Shown here: piece by piece, positions 1 to 10,306 of the stretch
How positions within the stretch are numbered: the stretch's first letter is position 1
Layout: every line of letters begins with the position of its first letter
NCBI RefSeq assembly: GCF_018613675.1
Contig: NZ_JAGGPQ010000011.1
Location: 124,001 to 188,000, forward strand
DNA: 64,000 bases
Source of the DNA: Arthrobacter sp. ISL-85
Lineage (GTDB): Bacteria > Actinomycetota > Actinomycetes > Actinomycetales > Micrococcaceae
Reading direction: 5' to 3'
The notes under the pieces: model-generated
The model's input: only the letters and a program-made list of their open reading frames with translations
The model's database searches: none
Told to the model about the DNA's origin: nothing
Translations under genes and position numbers: made by a program

Positions 1-626
1 GTCTTCGTGACGAGGAACACGCAGGAGGAAGGCCACAGGAGCACGACAATGATGAGGTTCAGGACGTTCTCAGCAGTAGGAATATCCACTGAAGCCAGCT
101 GCACCAGGAGGGCAGCAAAAGAATGCCACGCAGCGGGGTAGACCGCGTCAAGGCCCTGCGCGCCCTGAATCGAAGCCAGCGTCAGTGATGAGGCATTTCC
201 ACTGTCGAGAATGAAGCGGATTGCATTGAGGTGAAAGACATTATCGAACACTTGCGACGGGTGGTCGGGTGACCCAACCAGCTGAATGAACCGCCACGTC
301 ATGGGCAGCATCGCAAGGGCCAACGCGGCGAAGGGGAAGGATTGCCGCCAGGAGGGGGTTTTCAGCCGCCAGGGGATGCCGCGGGTCAGGAGCAATGCTC
401 CGGCCGCGAGAACTGCGGTGAGGAGAAGATACGGGAGGACGCTCCAGGGCACGTGGAGGAGCCCGCCGATTACACCGGCAAGCCCCGCGGCTGCCGTTGA
501 GAACAGGGGTGCGACGCCTAGGACCCCGCCCAACCGGAACTTGAGGCAGGACGCGATGGCGGCGCCCGGGATATACAGGAGCAGGACCGCCACTGCCGAC
601 GCCGGAAGAATGCCTAGCCAGTTCAC
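1..626 (-). CDS. DUF6541-like polytopic membrane protein, C-terminus outside window
   Basis: The reading frame is open from a GTG at 626 to the left edge, so only about 208 N-terminal residues are visible. The GTG overlaps the TGA of the flippase gene (GTGA), indicating translational coupling in one leftward operon. The visible part has several hydrophobic segments, including a first helix with the motif WLGILPASAVAVLLLYIPG, followed by a loop containing HPSQVFDNVFHLNAIRFIL. This arrangement is typical of DUF6541-type multi-spanning proteins in actinobacterial polysaccharide loci, some of which are thought to be GT-C-like glycosyltransferases. The family call is from recall of sequence character; the enzyme activity is not shown. 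Confidence 0.6.
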   Translation of the reverse strand, partial: MNWLGILPASAVAVLLLYIPGAAIASCLKFRLGGVLGVAPLFSTAAAGLAGVIGGLLHVPWSVLPYLLLTAVLAAGALLLTRGIPWRLKTPSWRQSFPFAALALAMLPMTWRFIQLVGSPDHPSQVFDNVFHLNAIRFILDSGNASSLTLASIQGAQGLDAVYPAAWHSFAALLVQLASVDIPTAENVLNLIIVVLLWPSSCVFLVTK

Positions 627-1855
627 GACGGTATTTCCTCAGTCCTATCCTCTGGCGACGGCTCCCGTATCAGCCGAATGATGGCACGCAGCTGTATGAC
701 GGTTACCGCAATTTCGCCCACCGCCAGCCCCAGTGCGCCCCCCTGGCCGCCCATCAGGTGCGCCAGGATGACCATGGCAGGGAGGCCGACAATGGCTCCT
801 GCGATGGTGCTGGAGAAAACGACACGCATCTGCTTGGCAGGCACCAGCCAGTGCGCTCCGGTGGAGGTTGTTACACAGACGAGGAGGAACGACAGTCCGA
901 ACCAGAAACAGGTCCAGGAGTCTGCCGCCAACTCTGGACCAAAAAGAAGAGTGCTGGCCCATGGGCCTAGGAAGGCCAGGATCAGCCAGCCTGCTGCCCC
1001 CAGAACTGACAAGGCCAGGAGGGAGAACTTTCGCCGCTCCTTATGGTCGGAGCCGAATTCGTTGACCCAGCCCTGGAGGCTGTTACCCAACGCAGCGGTC
1101 GCGAGTTGCCCGATGCGGTACAGCTTCTCCGCCGATACGAACGCAGCCAGCCCTGAGGTGGAGGCAGCAAACTGCACCACAATCACGGGAGTGGAAGCGT
1201 AGGCTCCCGCGGCGACAGTCACACCGGCTCCGCCCCTCAGTTCCCAGATTTCCCGAATCACTGCCCGGGGAGTCAGCCCGTGGAAGTCCGTCCGTTGAGC
1301 GTGATCCTTGTTGAACCACATGGTTCCCGCCAGGCCGAGCAGCAGAAGCGCCAGCGGGTACAGGAAAATTCCCCCGGTTGCGAACAGGAGCGGGATGACG
1401 CCCAGAGTGGCAACCATTCGTGGAATAACGTCGTACTTGGCAATGCGGCCCGCATGCCCCGTGGCTATGCAGTACCAAGCCGGGGTAAGCCCCGCCGCCG
1501 CTTGGGCGCTGGCCATCAGGAAAGCGACCCAGAACTGGTCTCTAACGCCCGTGAACCCTAACGCGGCTGCCATAAGGGGGATGCAGCAGACAAAGACAAA
1601 GGAACGGGTAACGAAACTGGTGGCGTAAAGCCGACGCCTCGTAGCCGGGTCGCTTTCTGAGGCCACGGCGGCAGGACCTGTTAGTGGCCACCCGAGACCG
1701 ATGACAATCGCTGCGATTGCCCCAACCGCCTGGCCCACGGCCAGGGAATTCCAGGCCAACGCGCCGCCAACTCTGGCGATGATCGGCAGGAGGATAAATG
1801 ACGCAAGGGAGGCGAGCAGCGGCAATCCGGCGAAGGATGCGATCCTCTTTATCAC
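623..1855 (-). CDS. Wzx-like oligosaccharide flippase (MATE/PST superfamily)
   Basis: A 410-residue protein made almost entirely of hydrophobic helices (about 12), starting MIKRIASFAGLPLLASLAS. Size and helix pattern match polysaccharide-type flippases, which move undecaprenyl-linked glycans across the plasma membrane. It lies downstream of three glycosyltransferase-like genes and overlaps the following membrane-protein gene by 4 bp. Context therefore supports export of the glycan made by this cluster. Substrate cannot be read from sequence, and an exporter of a related MATE type is the main alternative. Confidence 0.75.
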   Translation of the reverse strand: MIKRIASFAGLPLLASLASFILLPIIARVGGALAWNSLAVGQAVGAIAAIVIGLGWPLTGPAAVASESDPATRRRLYATSFVTRSFVFVCCIPLMAAALGFTGVRDQFWVAFLMASAQAAAGLTPAWYCIATGHAGRIAKYDVIPRMVATLGVIPLLFATGGIFLYPLALLLLGLAGTMWFNKDHAQRTDFHGLTPRAVIREIWELRGGAGVTVAAGAYASTPVIVVQFAASTSGLAAFVSAEKLYRIGQLATAALGNSLQGWVNEFGSDHKERRKFSLLALSVLGAAGWLILAFLGPWASTLLFGPELAADSWTCFWFGLSFLLVCVTTSTGAHWLVPAKQMRVVFSSTIAGAIVGLPAMVILAHLMGGQGGALGLAVGEIAVTVIQLRAIIRLIREPSPEDRTEEIPS

Positions 1856-1885
1856 GCCGTGGTCCTCATCGCGGTTTTGTCACTA

Positions 1886-2929
1886 CTACACATAGTCATA
1901 GGCATCCTTGCCCAGCCGCCCGTTGACGAAGACGTCTTCAACTTCGCGCCTGAATCGGGAACGTTCGTTGAGGATGGTTTCACGGTAGCTGCTCTGTTTT
2001 GCCACTTCCTGGTCGAAATTGGCGATGAGTCGCGGAAGCATGGCTGCAGCGGTGGCAACCTCTGTGTCTCCAGGGGTGATTTTGTGTTCCCAGGGGATGG
2101 GAACGTCGGCGTAGAAAGCGCCGGAACCCCGACGCGCCACGACGGTCAGGGCACCGGAAAGTGTCGCCTCCCTCGGCATCCGGTCCTTACCTGGGTGGTG
2201 TCCCAGGTCCAAATAGACGCCGCATTTCTGCAAGGTCGCGACAACCTCGGCGCGGGTCATCCCGACGATTGGCTGCCACTCAATATCGGTTGGACATACG
2301 GCCTTCACGGCGTCGATGATGTGTCCGCCTTTGGCGGGGTTGTAGGTGACAAGTTGGCGGTTACGCTCGGCGGTGGCCGTCGCTTGGAATTCCTCGGTAG
2401 GGGTGTAATCGGAGACCAATGAGGGCACCACGTCCAGACGAGTGGCCACAAAGGCCCACGCATAAGACGACTGCACGAGGTGGATTACGTCCTTTTCAGT
2501 GCGGAGCTTTGCCGGCGTTACGCGGTTCTTCCACATCCGGGCGAAAGGGACTGCGGCTTCCTTTGCCTTTTCAAACAAGCCTGCCGAGTTCCGGTACCAC
2601 ATGCGTTCAGCCATGAAAGTCAGAGAGTTATCAATGCTGAGCCACCAGCACATGCGGCGGGCATGCTTGATGTGGGACATTTCGTGGACGTACGTCTCCG
2701 GATAAACCACAATGTTTTCGGCGGCATCGACGATTTCTGCCGCCTCCGGGGCGTCGTAAATTCCGTACTGCTCCACGCGGTCATTGCCTGACGTGTGCGG
2801 ATGCGGGACGAGGTAGGCGTCCTGGCCGAGTTCACGCAGCATATCGACCAGCTGATGAAGAGCTTCGGGTCCTCCTGTGCGCAAGCCGCGATGATAGAGG
2901 ACGAAGATTGATCCTGGGTTGGTGGTCAT
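1886..2929 (-). CDS. Glycosyltransferase-like protein (GT-B fold suspected)
   Basis: I choose the ATG at 2929, giving 347 residues beginning MTTNPGSIFVLYHRG, because the upstream frame overlaps the preceding gene and looks like antisense-type sequence. An N-terminal Rossmann-like segment (FVLYHRGLRTGGPEALHQL) and a C-terminal segment DLGHHPGKDRMPREATLSG resemble the donor-binding half of GT-B enzymes, where a Pro/Gly turn is followed by an E-A pair. No DXD motif is evident. It sits between GT2 genes and the flippase, so a role in building a cell-surface glycan is likely. Acceptor and sugar are unknown. Confidence 0.55.
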   Translation of the reverse strand: MTTNPGSIFVLYHRGLRTGGPEALHQLVDMLRELGQDAYLVPHPHTSGNDRVEQYGIYDAPEAAEIVDAAENIVVYPETYVHEMSHIKHARRMCWWLSIDNSLTFMAERMWYRNSAGLFEKAKEAAVPFARMWKNRVTPAKLRTEKDVIHLVQSSYAWAFVATRLDVVPSLVSDYTPTEEFQATATAERNRQLVTYNPAKGGHIIDAVKAVCPTDIEWQPIVGMTRAEVVATLQKCGVYLDLGHHPGKDRMPREATLSGALTVVARRGSGAFYADVPIPWEHKITPGDTEVATAAAMLPRLIANFDQEVAKQSSYRETILNERSRFRREVEDVFVNGRLGKDAYDYV

Positions 2930-2979
2930 GTGTAGTCTTTCGATGTTGACCTGGCAGGGCGGATGGTTTGAACCTGCGC

Positions 2980-3915
2980 CTAACGGAGGCGGGCCGCGAG
3001 ATCGTCGTCTATTTTGCCCATCTTTTGATGAAGCGCATCGCGGATGCCCGCCGCAGCGGCGACCGCGTGTTTGCGCCTGTTGGGACCGAATCCGAAGCGC
3101 ACGACGTTGCTTTGGATTTCCATGTAAATTCTGCGAAGAACCCAGGCCGGCTGTTTCAGGGCATACCGGCGTGCGAGTGTCAAAGAGTTCCGGGTGATGT
3201 AGTAGACCCGGAACGGCGCGTGGTAATAGATGTAGAGCTTTTTGGCTCCGATGTGCGCATGCCATCCGAGGAGCTTCATTGGGCGTGCACTGCCTAGGCT
3301 GTGCTCCAGATTGCAGCCGCTGCCGGCAAGAGCGCGAAGTCCGTGTTCACGGAGTCGCGCATTGAACTCAGAATCTACGCAATCGATGAAGAAGCCCTCA
3401 TCGAAGAGGCCAACAGCACTGAACGTATGTGCACGCACCAAAGTGCCGCTCGTCATGGGGTCGAAAATCTGGGGCTCGTCCCCGCCGCCCCACACCGGGA
3501 GGGGTATGTGATTGTGCGACTCCGCGCACACCATGCCCACGCTGTGCGGGTCACTGGATGCTGCAACAGTAGCGAGAGCGGCACCGATGTAGTCTCCAGT
3601 GAACCTGGAATCCTGGTCCATGGTGACAATCCACTCCGGGTTCCAGCGCTCGAGTGCCTCCTTGATCCCTGTGTTCAGAGCCCGGGCAATCCCGGAGTTG
3701 GTGCCGAGGCGCAAAACGACGGCTCCCGCCTGCTCCATCTCTTCCAAGGCCTGGGCTACATCCTCACGCGAGCCGTCGTCGACAACCACGACGTGGGCGA
3801 CGAAGCGCAACAGCCACTTTACGTTGGCAACGTTTTCCGCTCCGGGGTTGTAAGCCGATACAACTCCACACACATTTGGGTGCGGACTGGTCGGATTGGG
3901 TTCAGGCTGCACCAT
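2980..3915 (-). CDS. GT2 glycosyltransferase, rhamnosyltransferase-like
   Basis: A 311-residue GT-A enzyme. The ATG at 3915 overlaps the TGA of the upstream GT2 gene (TGATG), which fixes the start. The N-terminal half has the nucleotide-sugar core VVVDDGSRED, then GIARALNTGI and the metal-binding MDQDSRF, a combination characteristic of GT2 rhamnosyltransferases that use dTDP-L-rhamnose. Because a complete dTDP-rhamnose pathway lies 3-6 kb away, the donor is plausibly dTDP-rhamnose. It is a cytoplasmic enzyme acting at the membrane on a lipid-linked acceptor. The acceptor is not inferable. Confidence 0.75.
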   Translation of the reverse strand: MVQPEPNPTSPHPNVCGVVSAYNPGAENVANVKWLLRFVAHVVVVDDGSREDVAQALEEMEQAGAVVLRLGTNSGIARALNTGIKEALERWNPEWIVTMDQDSRFTGDYIGAALATVAASSDPHSVGMVCAESHNHIPLPVWGGGDEPQIFDPMTSGTLVRAHTFSAVGLFDEGFFIDCVDSEFNARLREHGLRALAGSGCNLEHSLGSARPMKLLGWHAHIGAKKLYIYYHAPFRVYYITRNSLTLARRYALKQPAWVLRRIYMEIQSNVVRFGFGPNRRKHAVAAAAGIRDALHQKMGKIDDDLAARLR

Positions 3916-4667
3916 CACGCCTGCCTGGTCTGGCGGAAGCGGCGCACGGCAACGTAGACGTTGCGCAGGAAGGCGATCCGTGCACGAATTATTTTTGAGG
4001 CTGAGCGGATACCGTGGGGCGTCAGGTTCTCGCCGTGAAGTCTGTGCAGGATGGTGTCTTCTTCCATATAAACGATGGAGCGGTTGACGTTGCCCACAGT
4101 GGAAAGCCACTGGTCGTGGGATTCGTCCATGTAGTGGGGGAACGGCAGTGCCTGCGCCAAAAGGTTCCGCCGAACGGCCATCGCGCACCCCCAGTGGAGC
4201 CGGTAACCGACCACTATGCCAAGGAGGTTGCGCACGTGGTGGGTGGAATCCTTGGCCCGTAAACGAATTTCATGAAATGAGCCGGGCGCTCCGTCGAAGT
4301 GCCTGCAGTTACTGACCACCATGTCCTTGCCGTCCAAGGCCGAAATCATGCGTTCCACCCGGCCCTGCAGCCACACATCGTCCTGGTCCGAAAGGAAGAC
4401 GAACTCTCCCCGCGCCTCACCGAGGGCCCGTTCGAAAGTGGCGACATAGCCGCGGTTTTGCTCCGCATCGATGAGCCGGATCCGAGCGTCGGGAATAGCG
4501 GCGACAATGGCGGCCGTCTCGTCAGTGGAACAGTCATTGACGATGATGACTTCGTCGTGGGGGCCGATTTCTGGAAGGATCGAGTCGATCTGCTCCCTGA
4601 TGTGGCGGGCGCCGTTGTAGGCAGCCATGCAGACGCTGACGCGGGGCTGTGTGGCTTTGGGCTCCAA
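3915..4667 (-). CDS. GT2 family glycosyltransferase
   Basis: A 250-residue protein opening with VSVCMAAYNGARHIREQIDS, a standard GT2 start, followed by VNDCSTDET and LSDQDDVW, which carries the DXD-type metal-binding acidic triad. A C-terminal stretch with HYMDESHDQW and LHRLHGEN fits the acceptor/catalytic region of the rhamnosyl/glucosyl GT2 group. It is the first gene of the leftward glycan operon and is coupled to the next GT2 by a 1-bp stop-start overlap. The donor sugar is not identifiable from sequence. Confidence 0.78.
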   Translation of the reverse strand: MEPKATQPRVSVCMAAYNGARHIREQIDSILPEIGPHDEVIIVNDCSTDETAAIVAAIPDARIRLIDAEQNRGYVATFERALGEARGEFVFLSDQDDVWLQGRVERMISALDGKDMVVSNCRHFDGAPGSFHEIRLRAKDSTHHVRNLLGIVVGYRLHWGCAMAVRRNLLAQALPFPHYMDESHDQWLSTVGNVNRSIVYMEEDTILHRLHGENLTPHGIRSASKIIRARIAFLRNVYVAVRRFRQTRQA

Positions 4668-4737
4668 AAGTATTTCTCCTCACTCCGGGCGGTGCCAGCG
4701 GGGCGGGCAGGACCCCAAGCAGTCTAGCAAGCTGTGC

Positions 4738-4771
4738 CTGACAGGCCCGACATGGGCCGGTCAACTATAAT
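4738..4771 (+). promoter_or_regulatory. Possible promoter for the rightward GT2 gene
   Basis: A perfect TATAAT lies at 4766-4771 in the 159-bp divergent gap between two GT2 genes, about 56 bp before the ATG at 4827. The best -35-like hexamer, CTGACA at 4738-4743, is spaced 22 bp away, longer than usual. The -10 is convincing and the -35 is weak. Confidence 0.4.
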
Positions 4772-4826
4772 CGTGGGGAAGCCGCCGAGTTCTTCGAGCG
4801 GAGCCCACGGAAGGAATCCCAGGTCC

Positions 4827-5708
4827 ATGACCGTTGACGTAATGCTGCCCTACTACGGCGATGTCGATCAGATGAAGCTCGCAGCCCGAAGCGTGATGAA
4901 CCAGGAGAACGAAGACTGGCGGCTCATCGTCATCGACGACGGTTATCCGGACCCGGAGCCGGAACGCTGGTTCTCAACGATTACTGACCCTCGCGTTACG
5001 TACCTCAAGAACGAGAAAAACCTGGGTGCCAACGGCAACTACCGCAAGGCTTTGACGATGGTCGAGGCGCCTTACGTGGTCATCATGGGCGCAGACGATG
5101 TCATGCTGCCCAACTACCTGGACGTCGTCGTGGACGCGTTCGAGACCTATCCGCATGCCAGCGTTGTCCAACCCGGTGTTCAGGTCATCGATGAAAAGGG
5201 CATTGCCTGCATCCCATTGGCGGATGCAGTCAAGAAGGCCTACGCGCCGAAGACCCGTGAACGGATCGAGCTCAAGGGTGAGCAGATGGCTACAAGCCTG
5301 GTGCGTGCCGACTGGGCATACTTTCCGTCGTTGGCCTGGCGGTCGGAGACCATTGTGCGGATCGGCTTCACCGACGGCCTGGACGTTGTCCAGGACCTCG
5401 CTCTGCTGCTGGACATAGCCGCAGAAGGGGGTTCCCTTGTCGTTGACCCCACGTTGTCGTTCCTTTACCGGAGGCACTCGGCCTCAGATTCTTCCGTGCG
5501 TGCCCTGGACGGGCGACGTTTTGACGAAGAGCGTCGCTTCTTCGAGGGACAAGCTGCCCGTTTCAAGGAGCTGGGCTGGAACCGCGCTGCACGGGCAGCG
5601 TCCTTCCATACGACGTCCCGGCTGAACGCGGCATCCTTGGTGGTCAAGTCTGTGGCGATGGGACGGGTGGACTCGCTCCCGCGGCTGGCAAAGCACATTT
5701 TCGGCTGA
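4827..5708 (+). CDS. GT2 family glycosyltransferase
   Basis: The frame is open further upstream, but the ATG at 4827, preceded by AAGGA 12 bp away, starts the conserved domain (MTVDVMLPYYGDVDQMKLA). The product is 293 residues. It has the GT2 hallmarks VIDDGYPDPE, NLGANGNYRKAL and MGADDVM, the last giving the DXD-like acidic cluster. It is transcribed away from the leftward glycan operon and ends at a bidirectional terminator. It most likely adds a sugar in the same polymer pathway. Confidence 0.75.
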   Translation: MTVDVMLPYYGDVDQMKLAARSVMNQENEDWRLIVIDDGYPDPEPERWFSTITDPRVTYLKNEKNLGANGNYRKALTMVEAPYVVIMGADDVMLPNYLDVVVDAFETYPHASVVQPGVQVIDEKGIACIPLADAVKKAYAPKTRERIELKGEQMATSLVRADWAYFPSLAWRSETIVRIGFTDGLDVVQDLALLLDIAAEGGSLVVDPTLSFLYRRHSASDSSVRALDGRRFDEERRFFEGQAARFKELGWNRAARAASFHTTSRLNAASLVVKSVAMGRVDSLPRLAKHIFG

Positions 5709-5745
5709 CCGAGTGCATAAAATCGGCTGACCGCGTACACAAAAA

Positions 5746-5771
5746 GGGAGCGACCCGCCGGGGTCGCTCCC
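5746..5771. terminator. Bidirectional intrinsic terminator
   Basis: An 11-bp perfect GC-rich stem (5746-5756 paired with 5761-5771) with a GCCG loop is flanked by A5 on the left and a T-rich run on the right. It separates the convergent GT2 and DUF2304 genes and can serve both strands. Confidence 0.85.
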
Positions 5772-5816
5772 TCTTTGTGTCGGCCACTGCGGCCCGCCCC
5801 GGCGGGAGTACTGCTC

Positions 5817-6203
5817 CTACGCAGCGGGGCCGGTGGTGCCGTCCTGCCGCGGGTGTGCCCCGACGCTCTGCTGCAACGCCGAAAGCTCCACCTTCAACAG
5901 AGCCACCTCCTCGCAAAGAATGCGGACCTCATCTTCGGCCTGTGACTGCTCACGGGACAGGTGGAGGCATACCCCAACGAGGAGGACCAGTGTGGTGATG
6001 AAGAGAAGGTTCGCGGGGACCTGGATTCCGAGCAGGCCGCTGGCCTGCTCGAGCAGCGCGGGGAAAGCCGCCAGCAGCAGTGTTCCTATGCCGATGATGA
6101 TCCAGAGAACCGCGTATTTCTCACGCAGCTTCTGCCGTCGCAGCATTTCGAAGACGAAGAAGAGAATCGCCACGACGACGATGGAGCCCATAAGGAGGGA
6201 CAT
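5817..6203 (-). CDS. DUF2304 domain membrane protein
   Basis: A 128-residue protein with an N-terminal membrane helix (SIVVVAILFFVFEML), the conserved cytoplasmic RRQKLREKYAVLWI motif of DUF2304, two more helices, then a C-terminal Glu-rich predicted coiled coil. DUF2304 proteins commonly sit beside polyprenyl-phosphate glycosyltransferases, and here the gene directly follows such a GT2 gene with an 8-bp gap. It probably supports or anchors that enzyme. The exact role of the family is not established. Confidence 0.8.
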   Translation of the reverse strand: MSLLMGSIVVVAILFFVFEMLRRQKLREKYAVLWIIIGIGTLLLAAFPALLEQASGLLGIQVPANLLFITTLVLLVGVCLHLSREQSQAEDEVRILCEEVALLKVELSALQQSVGAHPRQDGTTGPAA

Positions 6204-6211
6204 GTGGATTC

Positions 6212-6937
6212 CTAGTTGGTGGAAGGGGTGGATTTCTTGCGCGTCAGCGCGAACAAGAGCGCCATCCCTGAGCGGCCGAGGTAAATGGCGGCCTTAATGG
6301 GGTCATGGCTCGGGGTGCCTCCCTGACGCTCCCTCATTGAAACGCCAACCTGGCGGACCGTGCAGCCTGAACGGATCGCCACGACCAGTGAATCAATCGT
6401 GTCGCCCAGGTACTCGGCCGGATAATGGTCCAGGTATTGGCGGATTGCTTTGGCGTTCGCTGCGCGGAAACCGGACGTCACGTCGGTAAGCTTCGTGCGT
6501 GCCAACCGGGATATGGTCCATGCCAGGACGTTCATGGCCCATTTTCTGGGGCCGCGCACCGTGTAGTTTCCGGCATCTGCAAAGCGGGCACCAATGGCTA
6601 TATCGGCGTCGCGAAGTCCGTCCAGGACTGCTTTGATGTCCCGGGGGTCGTGCTGGCCGTCCGCGTCCACCTGGATGACTTGCCGGTACCCGTGCATCTT
6701 GGCATATTTGAAGCCGGTTCGCATGGCCCCGCCCACACCCATGTTGAACGGCAACTGCACCACGGTGGCGCCTGCAGCGCGTGCCACCCGGGCAGTGTCA
6801 TCACGGGAGCCGTCGTCCACCACCAACACATCGCATGGCGGTCCGAATTCGAGGACTTCCGCAATGGTGTTGCCGATTGCTTCCGACTCATTCCAAGCCG
6901 GCATGATGACAAGGGTGTCGTGGCGTGCTTCGGTCAT
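6212..6937 (-). CDS. Polyprenyl-phosphate GT2 glycosyltransferase (DPM1-like)
   Basis: A 241-residue soluble GT-A enzyme: VIMPAWNESEAIGNTI at the N-terminus, VVDDGSRDDTA, NMGVGGAMRTGF, then QVDADGQHDP with the DXD motif, and SGFRAANAKAI further on. This order matches dolichol/undecaprenyl-phosphate sugar transferases of bacterial surface-polymer clusters. Its ATG overlaps the stop of the rmlCD gene by 4 bp and the DUF2304 gene follows, suggesting one unit that links activated sugar supply to a lipid carrier. The transferred sugar is not known. Confidence 0.78.
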   Translation of the reverse strand: MTEARHDTLVIMPAWNESEAIGNTIAEVLEFGPPCDVLVVDDGSRDDTARVARAAGATVVQLPFNMGVGGAMRTGFKYAKMHGYRQVIQVDADGQHDPRDIKAVLDGLRDADIAIGARFADAGNYTVRGPRKWAMNVLAWTISRLARTKLTDVTSGFRAANAKAIRQYLDHYPAEYLGDTIDSLVVAIRSGCTVRQVGVSMRERQGGTPSHDPIKAAIYLGRSGMALLFALTRKKSTPSTN

Positions 6938-8364
6938 GCTGGGGATCCGCTCATGGTCGAATTAACGTACTCGGTCAGGCGCTGCCCTGCTGGCGGTGCC
7001 TCGAAGCCTGCCGCTTTGATCTTTGAGAGGTCCAGGGCACTGTTGAGCGGGCGGGGCGCGGCATCCTTTCCCTCGAAGTATTCCTTGGTACTCACGCCCG
7101 TCACTGCGGCCCGGTTTTTCCCTGACAATTCGTAGACGTCCGCTGCGATGTCGGCCCACGACTGCGGTTCGCCGTCGTTGCTGAGGTTGTACGTGCCGTA
7201 CTGGGCGCCGGATTCCAGCAAATGCCGGATACCTGCTGCGATGTCGTCAGTGAAACTTAGGCGACCGTACTGGTCGTTCACCACGGAGGGCTCGACCCCG
7301 CGCGATGCGAGCGTGGCCATGGTGCGCACAAAGTTGTTGCCTTCCCCAATAACCCAACTCGTGCGGACGATGTAGTGCCTGGGGACCACGCTGACCACAG
7401 CGTCACCGGCTGCTTTGGTCTGCCCGTAGACGCCCAGCGGCGTGAACGCTTCCGTCTCCGCGTGGACCTCCTTGGCCCCGTCGAAGACGTAGTCGGAGGA
7501 AACGTGAACCAGGGTGAGGTCATGTTCAATGGCGACTCGTGCAAGCTGCGTCAATGACGTCACGTTTGTGGCCCAGGCGGCCGCCCGGCCCTCCGGAGTC
7601 TCTGCGGCATCGACAGCGGTGTAGGCGGCAGCATTAATGATAGTGGAGTAGTTCTTCCAGGTGCGGCCCGTGAAAGCGTCCGGGCTGCTGAGGTCGAACT
7701 CACTGCGCGATGCGAACTCAACGGAAGTGTCGCCGTCGTACTGTTTCCGCAGTGCCTTACCCAGCTGGCCGTTCGCTCCGACCACCAGGGTCTTCTTTGG
7801 CGGCATGGGCGCGACGTCCGCAAGACGGGGGTGGGCCTTGTCCTTGTCGGACAACTCGGCTTCGGAGAGGGGGATGGGCCACTCGATAGCCACAGTCTCG
7901 TCTGCCAGGTTCAGGAAGGTGTACTGTCCTTGCGCATCCGCAGACCAGTGGTCATTGACGAGGTACGTGTAAGCCGTCGTATCTTCAAGGGTCTGAAAGG
8001 CATTGCCGACGCCGCGCGGGATGAAGATCGCCTGGCTCGGATCAAGTTCGGCGGTGAAAACAGCACCAAACGTGGGGCCCTGGCGCAGGTCCACCCAGGC
8101 TCCAAAGATTCGCCCCGTGGCTACGGAAATGAACTTGTCCCAGGGCTCTGCGTGGATCCCCCTGGTGGTACCCGCCTTCTCGTTGAACGAGATGTTGTTC
8201 TGCACCGGCCGGAAGTCCGGCAGGCCGAGTGCAACCATCTTTTCCCGTTGCCAGTTTTCCTTGAACCACCCGCGGTTGTCGCCGTGGACAGGAAGATCGT
8301 AGAGAACGACGCCGGGAATCGGAGTTTCGTGGACGGCGAGCTTTTTTGAGAACTCGATGGACAT
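6934..8364 (-). CDS. rmlCD: Fused dTDP-4-dehydrorhamnose 3,5-epimerase / reductase (RmlC-RmlD)
   Basis: This 476-residue protein combines the last two steps of dTDP-L-rhamnose synthesis. Residues 1-190 form the cupin epimerase, with VHGDNRGWFKENW and RGIHAEPWDKF containing the catalytic His region. Residues about 195-470 form the NAD(P)H-dependent reductase, with the Rossmann motif GANGQLG and the SDR catalytic YGQTK. Such fusions occur in actinobacteria. It is 3 bp downstream of rmlB and overlaps the next GT2 gene by 4 bp, so rhamnose supply is co-transcribed with its user. Confidence 0.92.
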   Translation of the reverse strand: MSIEFSKKLAVHETPIPGVVLYDLPVHGDNRGWFKENWQREKMVALGLPDFRPVQNNISFNEKAGTTRGIHAEPWDKFISVATGRIFGAWVDLRQGPTFGAVFTAELDPSQAIFIPRGVGNAFQTLEDTTAYTYLVNDHWSADAQGQYTFLNLADETVAIEWPIPLSEAELSDKDKAHPRLADVAPMPPKKTLVVGANGQLGKALRKQYDGDTSVEFASRSEFDLSSPDAFTGRTWKNYSTIINAAAYTAVDAAETPEGRAAAWATNVTSLTQLARVAIEHDLTLVHVSSDYVFDGAKEVHAETEAFTPLGVYGQTKAAGDAVVSVVPRHYIVRTSWVIGEGNNFVRTMATLASRGVEPSVVNDQYGRLSFTDDIAAGIRHLLESGAQYGTYNLSNDGEPQSWADIAADVYELSGKNRAAVTGVSTKEYFEGKDAAPRPLNSALDLSKIKAAGFEAPPAGQRLTEYVNSTMSGSPA

Positions 8365-8367
8365 GCC

Positions 8368-9402
<1,035 letters not shown>

Positions 9403-9421
9403 CTAAAGGAAAGATGGGTGC

Positions 9422-10291
9422 ATGCGCGGAATAATACTCGCCGGCGGTACCGGCTCGAGGCTCCACCCCATCACCTTGGGCGTCAGTAAGCAGCTGGTCC
9501 CGGTGTACGACAAGCCCATGATCTACTACCCGCTCTCCACCTTGATCCTGGCGGGCATCCGGGACATCCTCATAATCACCACCCCCCATGATGCTGAGCA
9601 GTTCGAACGGCTCCTCGGCGACGGCTCCCGTTTTGGTGTTTCGATCACGTACAAGCAGCAGCCTTCTCCCGATGGCCTGGCCCAGGCGTTTGTACTCGGT
9701 GCCGAGCACATTGGCGACGACAGCGTGGCCCTTGTCCTTGGCGACAACATTTTCTATGGGCATGGCATGGGCACTCAGTTGCGGCGCTTCGAAAACATCG
9801 ACGGTGGAGCTGTCTTCGGCTACTGGGTGGCTGATCCGAAGGCCTACGGCGTCGTTGAGTTCGACGAGAACGGCAAGGCGGTCTCGCTGGAAGAGAAGCC
9901 AACCGAACCCAAGAGCCACTATGCAGTACCCGGGCTCTATTTCTACGACAACGACGTCGTGGACATTGCAAAGAACCTCAAGCCGTCCGCCCGGGGAGAG
10001 CTTGAAATCACTGACGTAAACCGTACCTACCTGGAGCGCGGCAAGCTGCAGGTCGAGATCCTTCCGAGGGGGACAGCATGGCTGGACACGGGAACCTTCA
10101 ATGACCTGAACGACGCCTCAAACTTTGTACGGACCACCGAAAACCGGCAGGGCCTTAAGATCGGGGCACCCGAGGAAATTGCTTGGCGTTTGGGTTTCCT
10201 CACGGATGACGAACTGCGTCAGCGGGCGGAGCCTCTCGTCAAGAGCGGCTACGGCTCTTACCTCATCGACCTGTTGGAACACGGCCGCTGA
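9422..10291 (+). CDS. rmlA: Glucose-1-phosphate thymidylyltransferase
   Basis: A 289-residue enzyme, the usual length for RmlA, making dTDP-glucose from glucose-1-phosphate and dTTP. It opens with the nucleotidyl-transfer signature [14 protein letters not shown], then [24 protein letters not shown] with the metal-binding Asp, and EEKPTEPKS. An AAAGGA ribosome-binding site lies 10 bp upstream. It is the first committed step for the neighbouring rmlB and rmlCD and ends at a strong terminator. Confidence 0.95.
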   Translation: MRGIILAGGTGSRLHPITLGVSKQLVPVYDKPMIYYPLSTLILAGIRDILIITTPHDAEQFERLLGDGSRFGVSITYKQQPSPDGLAQAFVLGAEHIGDDSVALVLGDNIFYGHGMGTQLRRFENIDGGAVFGYWVADPKAYGVVEFDENGKAVSLEEKPTEPKSHYAVPGLYFYDNDVVDIAKNLKPSARGELEITDVNRTYLERGKLQVEILPRGTAWLDTGTFNDLNDASNFVRTTENRQGLKIGAPEEIAWRLGFLTDDELRQRAEPLVKSGYGSYLIDLLEHGR

Positions 10292-10306
10292 CCCACAAAC
10301 AAGAAA

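Noticed and set aside
2930..3265. N-terminal extension of the GT-B-like gene
   Set aside because: It overlaps the preceding GT2 gene in another frame and reads as Arg/Pro-rich sequence; the ATG at 2929 gives a sensible domain start.
5699..5735. Short repeated segment TCGGCTGACCG as an insertion scar
   Set aside because: Two copies of about 11 bp near the end of a gene are too short and unlinked to any mobile gene to support this.
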